From: Asticcacaulis aquaticus
GTDB lineage: Bacteria; Pseudomonadota; Alphaproteobacteria; Caulobacterales; Caulobacteraceae
Direction: 5' to 3'
NCBI RefSeq assembly: GCF_028550415.1
Contig: NZ_JAQQKX010000007.1
Location: 1 to 64,000 of the forward strand
Length of the DNA stretch: 64,000 nucleotides
Shown here: piece by piece, positions 1 to 7,526 of the stretch
Layout: each line of letters opens with the position of its first letter
How positions within the stretch are numbered: the stretch's first letter is position 1
The notes under the pieces: model-generated
What the model saw: only the letters and a program-made list of their open reading frames with translations
Database searches by the model: none
Told to the model about the DNA's origin: nothing
Program-made: the position numbers and the translations under genes

Positions 1-42
1 TGCCGACCATTGCGCGTCACTAAGCCAGAACTCATGAGCCAT
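1..42 (-). CDS. IS5-family transposase, N-terminal fragment cut by window edge
   Basis: An ATG at 42-40 preceded by a strong AGGAGA ribosome-binding site opens a frame that runs off the left edge. The 14 visible residues (MAHEFWLSDAQWSA) resemble the start of the DUF4096 domain found at the N-terminus of many IS5-group transposases, which typically begins with a short run followed by L(S/T)DxQW. Only the start is visible, so the family call rests on one short motif. The rest of the element lies outside the window. Confidence 0.55.
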   Translation of the reverse strand, partial: MAHEFWLSDAQWSA

Positions 43-103
43 AGCTTATCTCCTCGAATAAACGAAGAGAATCAATGTTTGCACCTTAAATCAATAGGAT
101 GAT

Positions 104-118
104 TAGGTTTTAAACCTA
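104..118. repeat. Short palindrome overlapping the phhA stop codon
   Basis: TAGGTTT-T-AAACCTA has 7-bp arms around one base, and its right end contains the TAG stop codon of phhA (116-118). It lies between the transposase start and phhA, so it could be the insertion-sequence boundary or a weak terminator stem. No matching end of the element is visible. Confidence 0.35.
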
Positions 119-982
119 GAGCATATGATATTCCCCCGTACCCGCGTGAAACACGCGGTCGTCGGGCTCGATCCGACCCGGTGTCAGATCGGGCAAACCC
201 TCAATCGCCGCATACACCGGGCCGAAATCGGTCTGCGCAAACTCCATCAGGGCATCTACCGAGGGCAGAACGAAATAACCCTCCTGAAAATCGTCGATGC
301 GGTAGGTCGTGCGCATGACGCGCTTGAGATCAAATCCGATACGGTTCGGCGACGGGCTTTCCAGTGCAAACGCCGTCTCAGTAAAGGACGACAGAATCCC
401 TGCCCCGAAGATACGCACGCCCTCCCCCTCCTCGACCAGTCCGAACTCGACCGTGTACCAGTAAAGCCGCGCCAGGCGGTCGAGTACCCCCAGCTTTTCG
501 GCGCGCAAGCCGCCCTCACCATAGGCCTGCATGAAGTCAGCCATGGCCGGATTCATCATCATTGGCACATGCCCGAACAGGTCGTGAAAGACGTCAGGCT
601 CCTGCAAATAATCGAGCTGATCCGGCGTGCGGATGAACTGCCCGGCGGGAAAGCGGCGATTGGCGAGGTGATTGAAGAAGACGTCGTTCGGCACCATCCC
701 CGGCACGGCGACCACCGTCCAGCCGGTCCGTCGCTGCAACACCTCGCTCAATTCGTCGAAGTCGGGAATGGCGTCCGCCGTAATCGGCAACTGGCTCAGG
801 CCATCCATATAGGCCGCGCAGGCCCGGCCCTTGATGCGCTGCATCTGCCGCTCGAACAGGGTGCGCCAGACGCCGTGTTCCGAAGCCGTATAGGCGGCCC
901 AGTCCTGCGGGATCGTCCAGTCGGGCCGCTCCGGCACATAGCCGCCGACAATACCGTGTTTAGCCGCCGTCTGGTCCAACAT
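116..982 (-). CDS. phhA: Phenylalanine 4-monooxygenase
   Basis: Converts L-phenylalanine to L-tyrosine with O2 and tetrahydrobiopterin in the cytoplasm, the first step of phenylalanine breakdown. The 288-residue length fits the bacterial single-domain enzymes, which lack the regulatory domain of animal enzymes. The iron site is visible: H133 and H138 in the VFHDLFGHVP motif and E179 in YWYTVEFG. It starts at ATG 982, two bases after the stop of the upstream pterin dehydratase gene, so the two are co-transcribed with the dehydratase first. Its 3' end abuts an insertion-sequence remnant, but the catalytic domain is intact. hmgA and fahA of the same catabolic route lie about 56 kb away in this window. 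Confidence 0.95.
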   Translation of the reverse strand: MLDQTAAKHGIVGGYVPERPDWTIPQDWAAYTASEHGVWRTLFERQMQRIKGRACAAYMDGLSQLPITADAIPDFDELSEVLQRRTGWTVVAVPGMVPNDVFFNHLANRRFPAGQFIRTPDQLDYLQEPDVFHDLFGHVPMMMNPAMADFMQAYGEGGLRAEKLGVLDRLARLYWYTVEFGLVEEGEGVRIFGAGILSSFTETAFALESPSPNRIGFDLKRVMRTTYRIDDFQEGYFVLPSVDALMEFAQTDFGPVYAAIEGLPDLTPGRIEPDDRVFHAGTGEYHML

Positions 983-984
983 GC

Positions 985-1293
985 CTAGTGTCCTTTGAAC
1001 TGAATGGCCGCCGCGTCGATGGCTTCGGCCAGGGCGATGTCCTTGTCACTCAGGCCGCCGGTGTCGTGGGTCGTCAGACGGATCGACACCCTGTCGTAGA
1101 CATTCGACCATTCGGGATGATGATCCATCACCTCGGCCACGCCCGCCACCTCGGTCATGAAGTCGAAGGCGGCGCTGAAATCAGCGAATTTCAGGTCGCG
1201 CAAAACCGCCTTGCCGTCGGCAATGCGCCATAACGGCAGGGTGTTGGCGAGGTCGGCGACCTGATCGGCGGTCAAGGGCACGGCTGAGGTCAT
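985..1293 (-). CDS. phhB: 4a-hydroxytetrahydrobiopterin dehydratase (pterin-4a-carbinolamine dehydratase)
   Basis: Dehydrates the 4a-carbinolamine formed by phenylalanine hydroxylase so that the pterin cofactor can be recycled. About 102 residues, normal for the family. The signature is present: [13 protein letters not shown] followed by [11 protein letters not shown] near the C-terminus. ATG 1293 is chosen because AAGGAG sits five bases upstream; a GTG at 1299 would leave no spacing from that site. It is the first gene of a two-gene operon with phhA. Confidence 0.93.
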   Translation of the reverse strand: MTSAVPLTADQVADLANTLPLWRIADGKAVLRDLKFADFSAAFDFMTEVAGVAEVMDHHPEWSNVYDRVSIRLTTHDTGGLSDKDIALAEAIDAAAIQFKGH

Positions 1294-1444
1294 AAACACT
1301 CCTTAGGAACCAAGTTTATCCCGCCTGAGACAAAACATATTCTTATTTCACGGCCGCGCAAAGCCTTACGCGGAACAGGATTTCGTTATCCCGGCGTGAA
1401 GCGGAAAATCTATTCGGGCGCCGAACTTCATTTTTAATTTGACT

Positions 1445-1466
1445 TAATTAAGTTATAACTTAATTA
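1445..1466. promoter_or_regulatory. Perfect 22-bp palindrome, candidate ArsR operator
   Basis: A perfect inverted repeat (arms TAATTAAGTTA) ends six bases before the ATG of the ArsR-family gene. Such long AT-rich palindromes directly at the promoter are typical operators of ArsR/SmtB repressors that control their own operon. Binding is inferred. No clear Shine-Dalgarno site fits between the palindrome and the ATG, so the mRNA may be leaderless. Confidence 0.6.
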
Positions 1467-1472
1467 TTAGGC

Positions 1473-1787
1473 ATGGACAGTTTCACCGCCCTCGCCGATC
1501 CGACGCGCCGCCGGATCATCGAACATCTGGCCGCCGCGCCGCAACTACCGGCGGGCGATATCGCCGCGCGCTTCACTTTGTCGAAACCGGCGATTTCGCA
1601 GCACCTCAATGCGCTGAAAGCGGCCAATCTGGTGACGGTCGAGGTGCGCGGTCAGCAGCGCATATACCGCCTCAATCGCGAGGGACTGGATGAGATGGAC
1701 CAATGGATCGCCCGCACCCGCGCCCACTGGACGCGGGCGCTGGATACGCTTGAAACCCTTTTGATGACGGAGAATCCGCATGAATGA
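1473..1787 (+). CDS. ArsR-family transcriptional regulator
   Basis: A 104-residue winged-helix protein. The N-terminal part (FTALADPTRRRIIEHL) and the recognition region (LSKPAISQHLNALKAANLV) are classic for the metal-independent ArsR branch that is usually paired with an AHSA1/SRPBCC gene; no CxC metal-binding motif is seen. It overlaps the next gene by 8 bp, so the two are translationally coupled. The 22-bp palindrome just upstream suggests autoregulation. The natural ligand or signal is not evident from sequence. Confidence 0.88.
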   Translation: MDSFTALADPTRRRIIEHLAAAPQLPAGDIAARFTLSKPAISQHLNALKAANLVTVEVRGQQRIYRLNREGLDEMDQWIARTRAHWTRALDTLETLLMTENPHE

Positions 1788-2757
1788 TTTTGTGCCCCGC
1801 CCTGAGGGCAAGCTGTTCGAGAATGGCACGCTGGTCTTCGAGCGCCTGCTACCCGGCCCGATCGAGCGCGTCTGGCGCTATGTGGCCGAGGGCGACCTGC
1901 GCAAAAAGTGGATCATGGCGGGTGACATGACGCGCACGGGGACGGCGACCATGACATTCGACCACACCTCTCTGTCCGGCGAAGTCGCGCCCGACCGCTT
2001 CGCCGCCATGCGTCAGCCGGTCAGTTTCGATGTCGAGGTACTGGAGGTCGATCCACCGCACCGCCTAACCTTTACCTGGCCGGAAGAGGCATCGACCGGC
2101 ATCGTAACCATTGAACTGTCACCCATCGGCGACAAGGTGTTGTTGCGCCTGACGCACCGCCATCCGGACTTTGATCGCGCGGCGGCCTTCAACCATATGG
2201 GCGGCTGGCATACGCATCTGGGGCTTCTGGAGGATGCGCTCTCTAGTGCCAGACCGCGTCCGTTCTGGACCTATTTTGCGGGTGTCGAAGCCGACTATCT
2301 GAAAGCCTTCGGTGACAAGGATTTCAACACGGTTGCCGTCAGCGTCGAAAAGACATTCAAGGCTTCTGCCAATACCGTCTTTGCGGCATGGCTCGACCCC
2401 GCCCTGATCGCGAACTTCATCGTCGGACCCGACGTGCGCGACGAGCGCCTTATTCATGTCCAAACCGACCCGGTGGCAGGCGGTGCCTTCTCGTTCAAGG
2501 TCGAGCGTAACGGCGAAATCATCGACCATATCGGCCATTATTACGAGGTCGTTGCCCCTACCCGCCTGAGCTTCAGTTGGGGTATCGCCGGGGTCAGCGA
2601 TCCGCGTGACAGCCGCGTCAGCATCGATATCGTGGCGACTTCCGAAGGTTGCCAGCTAACCCTGACACACGACATGGCCGCGCAATGGGCGGACTATGCC
2701 GAGCGGACGCAACAGGGCTGGACGTTCATGCTGGAGAAGTTGGGAGAGGCGATTTAA
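1780..2757 (+). CDS. Tandem SRPBCC (AHSA1/START-like) domain protein
   Basis: A 325-residue protein with two copies of the AHSA1-type SRPBCC fold: one about residues 15-145 (ERLLPGPIERVWRYV... RLTFTW) and one about 185-320 (VEKTFKASANTVFAAW... RLSFSW). Members usually have a single domain of about 150 residues, so this is an internal duplication or fusion. These domains form a hydrophobic ligand pocket; the ligand is unknown. It overlaps the ArsR gene and is presumably regulated by it. Cytoplasmic, no signal peptide. Confidence 0.85.
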   Translation: MNDFVPRPEGKLFENGTLVFERLLPGPIERVWRYVAEGDLRKKWIMAGDMTRTGTATMTFDHTSLSGEVAPDRFAAMRQPVSFDVEVLEVDPPHRLTFTWPEEASTGIVTIELSPIGDKVLLRLTHRHPDFDRAAAFNHMGGWHTHLGLLEDALSSARPRPFWTYFAGVEADYLKAFGDKDFNTVAVSVEKTFKASANTVFAAWLDPALIANFIVGPDVRDERLIHVQTDPVAGGAFSFKVERNGEIIDHIGHYYEVVAPTRLSFSWGIAGVSDPRDSRVSIDIVATSEGCQLTLTHDMAAQWADYAERTQQGWTFMLEKLGEAI

Positions 2758-2762
2758 GTCCC

Positions 2763-2887
2763 CTCTCCCCGTTTACGGGGAGAGCCGGGCTCCCGGTGGC
2801 GGCTAGGGTGAGGGGCCACTTTCCTTTGTGTGACTCGCCCCTCATCCGACCTTTCAGGCCACCTTCTCCCCGCTCGCGGGGAGAAGG
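2763..2887. repeat. Pair of palindromic repeats (CCCCGTTTACGGGG family)
   Basis: Two strong hairpins lie between convergent genes: one at 2763-2784 with CTCTCCCC arms around GTTTAC, and one at 2862-2887 with an 11-bp stem and a CTCG loop. The first shares its core with the larger repeat elements at 48061-48250 and 59277-59469. They may also act as a bidirectional terminator, though no U-tract follows. Confidence 0.7.
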
Positions 2888-2889
2888 GA

Positions 2890-3195
2890 TTAACCCGCAT
2901 CGTCAATCAGTTTACGCATGGCCTCAAGATAGGCCACGAACGCCTTGCGCCCGCTTTCCGACAAGGTGATCGTGGTCAGCGGCTTCTTCCCTGCAAAGGT
3001 CTTTTCGACCGTCACATAGCCCGCCTCTTCCAGCTTGCGCACCTGAACCGAGAGGTTACCGTCGCTTGACTGGGTCTTGGCTTTGAGCGTGGTGAAATCC
3101 GCCGACCCGGCTGTCGACAGGTACGCCATGATCCCCAGCCTCAGGCGTCCGTGGATGACGTCATCCAGCGCCTCGATATTAAAGTCTTCAGGCAT
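2890..3195 (-). CDS. Winged-helix transcriptional regulator (HTH_34-like)
   Basis: A 101-residue protein that fits the small stand-alone winged-helix family resembling MarR (PF13601-like). The segment RLRLGIMAYLSTAGSADFTTLKAKTQSSDGNLS contains helix-turn-helix and the SDGNLS recognition motif typical of this family; EEAGYVTVEKTF is the wing. It is the last gene of an apparent minus-strand operon with two membrane proteins, four bases after the preceding stop. In such operons the regulator often controls the membrane proteins; the signal is unknown. Confidence 0.8.
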   Translation of the reverse strand: MPEDFNIEALDDVIHGRLRLGIMAYLSTAGSADFTTLKAKTQSSDGNLSVQVRKLEEAGYVTVEKTFAGKKPLTTITLSESGRKAFVAYLEAMRKLIDDAG

Positions 3196-3199
3196 GGGA

Positions 3200-3808
3200 T
3201 CAGCCCTTTTCGGCGCGCATCAGGATCAGGCCGGGGATGGTGGCGAACAGGGTAAGAGCCACCGCATAGGCCAGCATCTGCACCGCCTGATGGCCCAGCA
3301 GGCCCAGCACCGGCGCGCCGATCAGGCAACCAAAGGCCACCAGACGGAGCCAGCCCTGCCCCGACATGATCGAGGCCACCCACCAGCCGATACCGTAGAG
3401 CAGCAGGATCATCGGCGCGATCAGGGTCGTCAGGACTTCGATGGCCTTCATCTGGCTACCGACGGCGGTCAGGGTCAGAAACAGGGCGAAGATCGCCATG
3501 CCGACGCCGGACCATGCCGCAGAAATCGCGCGATTCATAGCGTTTTGACCGTATTTGCGACGCCCTTCGGCGATTTTCAGCCCACCCAGCACGGCATAGA
3601 CGGCGACCGCGACGAACCACAGCAAGCTGATGAACCACGGATTGGGGATGGGCACGATACCCAGCATGATGCCGTAGTGGATCAGGGCGGCGGTCGAGAA
3701 GCAGACGCCGGCCCAGAACAGATTACCGCCGTTCATCACCGGCATACGGCTGCCGTCTTCGGCCAGCGATTTGAGATAGTCGAGTTGATCGTGCAGTTGC
3801 GAGGACAT
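3200..3808 (-). CDS. Integral membrane protein of unknown function
   Basis: A 202-residue protein with about five or six predicted membrane helices and a short cytoplasmic N-terminus (MSSQLHDQLDYLKSLAEDG). It is a paralogue of the next gene (3906-4505): both have the GG/GS-MFWAG / NLFWAG segment at the first helix, an AFR/EGRR basic loop in the middle, a LLFYALGW / LLLYGIGWW helix, and end with PGLILI/LM. Located immediately upstream of a winged-helix regulator. Function is not recognisable. Confidence 0.7.
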   Translation of the reverse strand: MSSQLHDQLDYLKSLAEDGSRMPVMNGGNLFWAGVCFSTAALIHYGIMLGIVPIPNPWFISLLWFVAVAVYAVLGGLKIAEGRRKYGQNAMNRAISAAWSGVGMAIFALFLTLTAVGSQMKAIEVLTTLIAPMILLLYGIGWWVASIMSGQGWLRLVAFGCLIGAPVLGLLGHQAVQMLAYAVALTLFATIPGLILMRAEKG

Positions 3809-3905
3809 GGGATTTTCCTAACCGGATTCGAATAGATTTTTGCTTGGTCGCGATATTATTGCCAAAAACCCCGGAGAAGCATCTTGGCACTTTTTGGCAT
3901 ATCGT

Positions 3906-4505
3906 TTAGTTACGATTTTGCAGGATGAGAATAAGACCCGGCACCGCGGCCAGCCCAAAGAGCACGCCCGCATAGGCCAGCGACTGCCAGGCCTGACCGG
4001 CAAAGATGACAACCGCCAGCAGACCGGCAGCGGCCAAAAGACCGGCCACAGACAAACCGTTGAAGCCGCCATTCCCGCTCATGCGGGCGGCCATATGCCA
4101 GCCGAGTGCATAGAAAAGAAGGGCCACCGGCCCCGGCACGAACGGCATCAGAGCCGTCTGATGCAGATAGCCCAGCACCGACATGATGATCGTCACCGTG
4201 GCGAAGGCACTGAGGATGACCATGCCCCACGCCTTGCGAAAGCGCTTGACCTCCGGACGGGCGCGAAAGGCGGCAGGACTGCCGATCTTCAACACAAAGG
4301 CCGCCATGATGAAGGTGACCAGCGCCGCCATCCACATCATCCCGAACACCGGGCCGGGAATAGTCGCGTATCCGGCTTTGAAGGCGAATTGCACGACATT
4401 CATGCTGCCGAAGATCAGCCCGGCCCAGAACATGGGCGAACCATCGATGAGATTGGTGCGGGCCGGAGCCAGTGAGGCGGGCGCGGTAAGCGTGGCGGTG
4501 GACAT
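3906..4505 (-). CDS. Integral membrane protein, paralogue of the neighbouring gene
   Basis: A 199-residue protein with about five or six hydrophobic helices (for example GMMWMAALVTFIMAAFVL, MVILSAFATVTIIMSVLGYL). It shares motif order and length with the protein at 3200-3808, so the two arose by tandem duplication. It is the first gene of the minus-strand set ending in the winged-helix regulator, with 97 bp to the next gene. Repeated ACTTTATT-like motifs upstream may be the regulator's site. Function unknown. Confidence 0.7.
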   Translation of the reverse strand: MSTATLTAPASLAPARTNLIDGSPMFWAGLIFGSMNVVQFAFKAGYATIPGPVFGMMWMAALVTFIMAAFVLKIGSPAAFRARPEVKRFRKAWGMVILSAFATVTIIMSVLGYLHQTALMPFVPGPVALLFYALGWHMAARMSGNGGFNGLSVAGLLAAAGLLAVVIFAGQAWQSLAYAGVLFGLAAVPGLILILQNRN

Positions 4506-4549
4506 GATCGATATTCCCTGAAAGAACCAATAGCCACGTTATGAATGAA

Positions 4550-4576
4550 GTACTTTATTTTGTAAAGTTCTTTATT
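4550..4576. promoter_or_regulatory. Direct repeat upstream of membrane-protein operon
   Basis: GTACTTTATT and GTTCTTTATT occur 17 bases apart in an AT-rich stretch upstream of the 4505 start; the first lies within AAGTACTT and the second within TAAAG-TT-CTTTA, each a small palindrome. This is a plausible operator for the winged-helix regulator of the operon, by position only. Confidence 0.35.
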
Positions 4577-4677
4577 ATGGCCCTTTATTACAATTCCTTC
4601 ATGTTCGTTCGCCGCCCCTTGCCAAGGGCCGCTACCCCGGTGTTAGTTTCATCCATTACCAACCGGGAAAGCCGTAC

Positions 4678-6861
4678 ATGCTCTCTTCTTTTTCGCGCCG
4701 CGCCTTGACCGCCGCCGCCTCGCTTCTCATCTTAGGGGCCCTGCCGCTCAGCACTCAGGCCCAGATGACGAACATCACGACGACCGCCAAACAGACCCCG
4801 ACCAATCCGAATATCGCGAAGGCTGACGTCGCCGATCCGCGGCAGTATCTGGAAGAGGTCGAGGGCGAAAAGGCGCTGGCCTGGGTCAAGGCCCAGAACG
4901 AACGCAGCCTGGCCCACCTCACCGCCGATCCGCGGTTTGCGCAAAATCAGGCCGACATGCTGAAGATCGTCGAGGCGACCGATCGCATCCCCTCGCCGTC
5001 CTTCTCGAAGGGCGGTCACGTCGACAATTTCTGGCAGGACAAGGACCATGTGCGCGGCATCTGGCGGCGCATGAAGAAGGTAATGTATCTCGGCGGATCG
5101 AATAGCTGGGATACGATCCTTGATTTCGACGCTCTCGCTAAGGCCGAAGGCAAGAACTGGGTTTATAAGGGCGCCTCGTGCCTGCCGCCCGAAGAAACGC
5201 GTTGCCTGATCAACCTGTCGAACGGCGGCAAGGACGCCGTGACCGTGCGCGAATTCGACGTCAAAACCAAGACCTTCGTCGAGGGCGGCTTCTCGCTGCC
5301 CGAAGGCAAGCAGGTCGTGACGTGGAAGGACGCCGACACGCTTTATGTGGCGCGCGAATGGACGCCAGGCGAAGTGACTCCGTCGGGCTACGCCTTTGTG
5401 ACCAAAGCCCTCAAGCGCGGTCAGACGCTCGATCAGGCCGTCGAAATCCATCGCGGCGACAAGTCCGACATGATGGCCTATCGCACCGTGATCCGCGACG
5501 TCGCCGGCAGGTACGTCATCGACATCGCCGAACGCCGCCCAACCTTCTTCGAGGTCGACACCACCTACTATACCGACAAGGGCGAGGTGAAACTGCCCCT
5601 GCCCCTGACCTCGGAAATGAACGCCTATTACAAAGGTCAAGCCGTCTTTTCGCTGAAGGATTCGTGGACCAGCGCCAAGGGCACCGTGTTCAAGGAGGGC
5701 TCTGTCATCGCGTTCGACCTGTTCGCCGCCTTGAAAGACCCGAAAAACCTCGAACCCGTCGTCGTCTTCGCGCCGAACGACCATCAGAGCGTTCAGGGCA
5801 TGGGCCAGACGAAAAACCGCCTTGTGCTGCAAGTCCTGTCGAATGTCACCGGTCAGGTCATGGTCGTCAATTACGAAGGCGGTAAATGGTCGCTGACTCC
5901 GCTGCGCTTACCGGAAAACTCAACCCTCAGCCTGGGCTCGCTCGACGACGAAACCGATGAACTCTTCGTCTGGTCTTCCGGTTACCTGCAACCTTCCAGC
6001 CTCTACCTCGCCGACGCTGGCTGGGGCACCGTAACCAACCTCAAGGCCAGCCCGCAACGCTTCAATGCCGAAGGCCTCAAGGTCGAGCAGCACTGGGCGA
6101 CCTCGAAGGACGGGACGAAGATCCCCTACTTCCTCGTCATGAAGAAAGACACCAAACTCGACGGCAATACGCCGACGCTGCTGTATGCTTACGGCGGGTT
6201 CGAAGTGTCGCTGACCCCGTCCTATTCGGGCGGCATCGGCAAGCTGTGGCTGGAAAAGGGCGGTGCCTATGTGCTGGCCAATATCCGCGGCGGCGGCGAA
6301 TTCGGTCCCAAGTGGCACGAAGCCGGTCTGAAAACCCATCGTCAGGTCATCTATGACGACTTCCAGGCCGTGGCCGAAGACCTGATCAGGACGAAGGTCA
6401 CCTCGCCGCGTCGCCTCGGTATCATGGGCGGCTCGAACGGCGGGCTTTTGATGGGCGTGCAACTGACCCAGCGGCCTGACCTGTGGAATGCCGTCGTGGT
6501 GCAGGTGCCACTGCTCGACATGATGCGCTTCCACACCCTGCTGGCCGGGGCCTCTTGGCAGGGCGAATACGGCCGTCCGGACGACGCCACCGAAGGCGCG
6601 TTCCTCAAGACGATCTCGCCCTATCACAACCTAAAGGCAGGCGTGAAATACCCTGAGCCGTTCTTCGTCACCTCGACCAAGGACGACCGCGTCCATCCGG
6701 GCCATGCGCGTAAGATGGCGGCGCTGATGGAGGATATGGGCCTGCCGTTCCTCTATTACGAGAACACCGATGGTGGTCACTCGGCGGCGGCCAACCTCAA
6801 GGAAACCGCCAAGCGGAACGCGCTGGAATATACGTATCTCGCGCAAAAGCTGATGGACTAA
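4678..6861 (+). CDS. Secreted prolyl oligopeptidase family serine peptidase (S9A)
   Basis: A 727-residue protein with an N-terminal signal peptide (LTAAASLLILGALPLSTQAQ), so it is likely periplasmic. The N-terminal two-thirds match the seven-bladed propeller of family S9A; the C-terminal alpha/beta-hydrolase domain carries the catalytic triad S586 in MGGSNGG, D669 in TKDDRVHP and H701 in TDGGHSA. It should cleave short proline-containing peptides. Monocistronic, followed by a clear terminator at 6886-6915. Length is normal for the family. Confidence 0.9.
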   Translation: MLSSFSRRALTAAASLLILGALPLSTQAQMTNITTTAKQTPTNPNIAKADVADPRQYLEEVEGEKALAWVKAQNERSLAHLTADPRFAQNQADMLKIVEATDRIPSPSFSKGGHVDNFWQDKDHVRGIWRRMKKVMYLGGSNSWDTILDFDALAKAEGKNWVYKGASCLPPEETRCLINLSNGGKDAVTVREFDVKTKTFVEGGFSLPEGKQVVTWKDADTLYVAREWTPGEVTPSGYAFVTKALKRGQTLDQAVEIHRGDKSDMMAYRTVIRDVAGRYVIDIAERRPTFFEVDTTYYTDKGEVKLPLPLTSEMNAYYKGQAVFSLKDSWTSAKGTVFKEGSVIAFDLFAALKDPKNLEPVVVFAPNDHQSVQGMGQTKNRLVLQVLSNVTGQVMVVNYEGGKWSLTPLRLPENSTLSLGSLDDETDELFVWSSGYLQPSSLYLADAGWGTVTNLKASPQRFNAEGLKVEQHWATSKDGTKIPYFLVMKKDTKLDGNTPTLLYAYGGFEVSLTPSYSGGIGKLWLEKGGAYVLANIRGGGEFGPKWHEAGLKTHRQVIYDDFQAVAEDLIRTKVTSPRRLGIMGGSNGGLLMGVQLTQRPDLWNAVVVQVPLLDMMRFHTLLAGASWQGEYGRPDDATEGAFLKTISPYHNLKAGVKYPEPFFVTSTKDDRVHPGHARKMAALMEDMGLPFLYYENTDGGHSAAANLKETAKRNALEYTYLAQKLMD

Positions 6862-6885
6862 TCCCCGTCAAACTTACCAAACAGA

Positions 6886-6915
6886 AACGGCGGCAGGATC
6901 ACCTGCCGCCGTTTT
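6886..6915 (+). terminator. Rho-independent terminator of the oligopeptidase gene
   Basis: A 12-bp GC-rich stem (AACGGCGGCAGG with its complement) closes an ATCA loop and runs into TTTTCGTT, 25 bases after the stop codon. Confidence 0.85.
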
Positions 6916-7038
6916 CGTTACCGCCCTTTTTCCTGCCTACGAAGTGGGGAGCGGGGCACAGACTGTTAATATTGAGCAAGCCGCACCGTGATCGTTTCCT
7001 TATTTCCGGACTGATACGACTAAGCATCGTTTTTAGTC

Positions 7039-7081
7039 GCGCACTGTTTCCGAAAACCGGTTCCCACTTTTCGGCGTGCGC
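7039..7081. repeat. Alphaproteobacterial intergenic palindrome (CCGAAAACCGGTTCCCACTTTTCGG type)
   Basis: Nested inverted repeats: outer GCGCAC (7039-7044) with GTGCGC (7076-7081) and inner CCGAAAA (7050-7056) with TTTTCGG (7068-7074). The inner unit matches a palindromic repeat known to be scattered through many alphaproteobacterial genomes. It lies just before the lipoprotein gene, in its likely 5' leader. Confidence 0.65.
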
Positions 7082-7096
7082 TTTCGGAGACCTCCC

Positions 7097-7492
7097 ATGC
7101 GTAAAACCGCCGCCATCGCCCTTCTGGGGGCGCTTTCGTTCACCGCCCTTGCCGCCTGCTCCAAACCCGAAGCCCAGCAGGCCGTCGAAGAGGTTCAGGA
7201 AACCGCCGGGGAACTGGCGTCCGACGCCGGTCAGGCTATGTCGTCCACCGCCGCCGATTTTGCCACCTCCGACCCAATTGCCTATACCTGCGCCATGGGC
7301 ACCTCGCTGTCGGTCGTCTTCTCGGACAAGACCGCCGAGGTCACCATCGTCAGCGATTCCAATCGCAAGGTGTCCCTGACCGAAACCCCGTCCAGCGACG
7401 GCACGCTCTATCAGGCCACGGGCTACAGCTTCAAAACCAAGGGCAACGATGCCTGGTGGGGAGCCAAGGAAGAGAGCTGCACGAAGTCGTAA
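7097..7492 (+). CDS. Lipoprotein with MliC-like (C-type lysozyme inhibitor) domain
   Basis: A 131-residue protein. ATG 7097 is chosen because it starts directly at the signal peptide (MRKTAAIALLGALSFTALAAC), whose lipobox LAAC predicts lipidation at the cysteine. After a low-complexity acidic linker, residues about 65-131 match the MliC pattern: AYTCAMGTSLSVVF, a central V-T-I-V strand, Y-Q-A-T-G, then FKTKGNDAWWGA and a C-terminal cysteine. MliC/PliC proteins block C-type lysozyme. Inhibitory activity is inferred from the fold. Confidence 0.7.
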   Translation: MRKTAAIALLGALSFTALAACSKPEAQQAVEEVQETAGELASDAGQAMSSTAADFATSDPIAYTCAMGTSLSVVFSDKTAEVTIVSDSNRKVSLTETPSSDGTLYQATGYSFKTKGNDAWWGAKEESCTKS

Positions 7493-7499
7493 CTTGCCC

Positions 7500-7525
7500 C
7501 TCCCCTCTCCCCCAAGGAGAGGGAG
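7500..7525. repeat. CCCTCTCC/GGAGAGGG hairpin between convergent genes
   Basis: A short imperfect palindrome rich in CCCTCTCC sits between the lipoprotein stop and the stop of the minus-strand gene. The same core recurs at 33850, 38682, 57758 and 57876. It could serve as a bidirectional terminator but has no U-tract. Confidence 0.55.
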
Positions 7526-7526
7526 T

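Noticed and set aside
3814-3845. tRNA gene suggested by GGATTCGAAT near 3822
   Set aside because: No acceptor stem, anticodon arm or CCA-side pairing can be folded around it.
3885-3899. Sigma-54-like promoter (TGGCAC...GGCA)
   Set aside because: The GG-to-GC spacing is one base short and it does not point toward a gene in the right direction.
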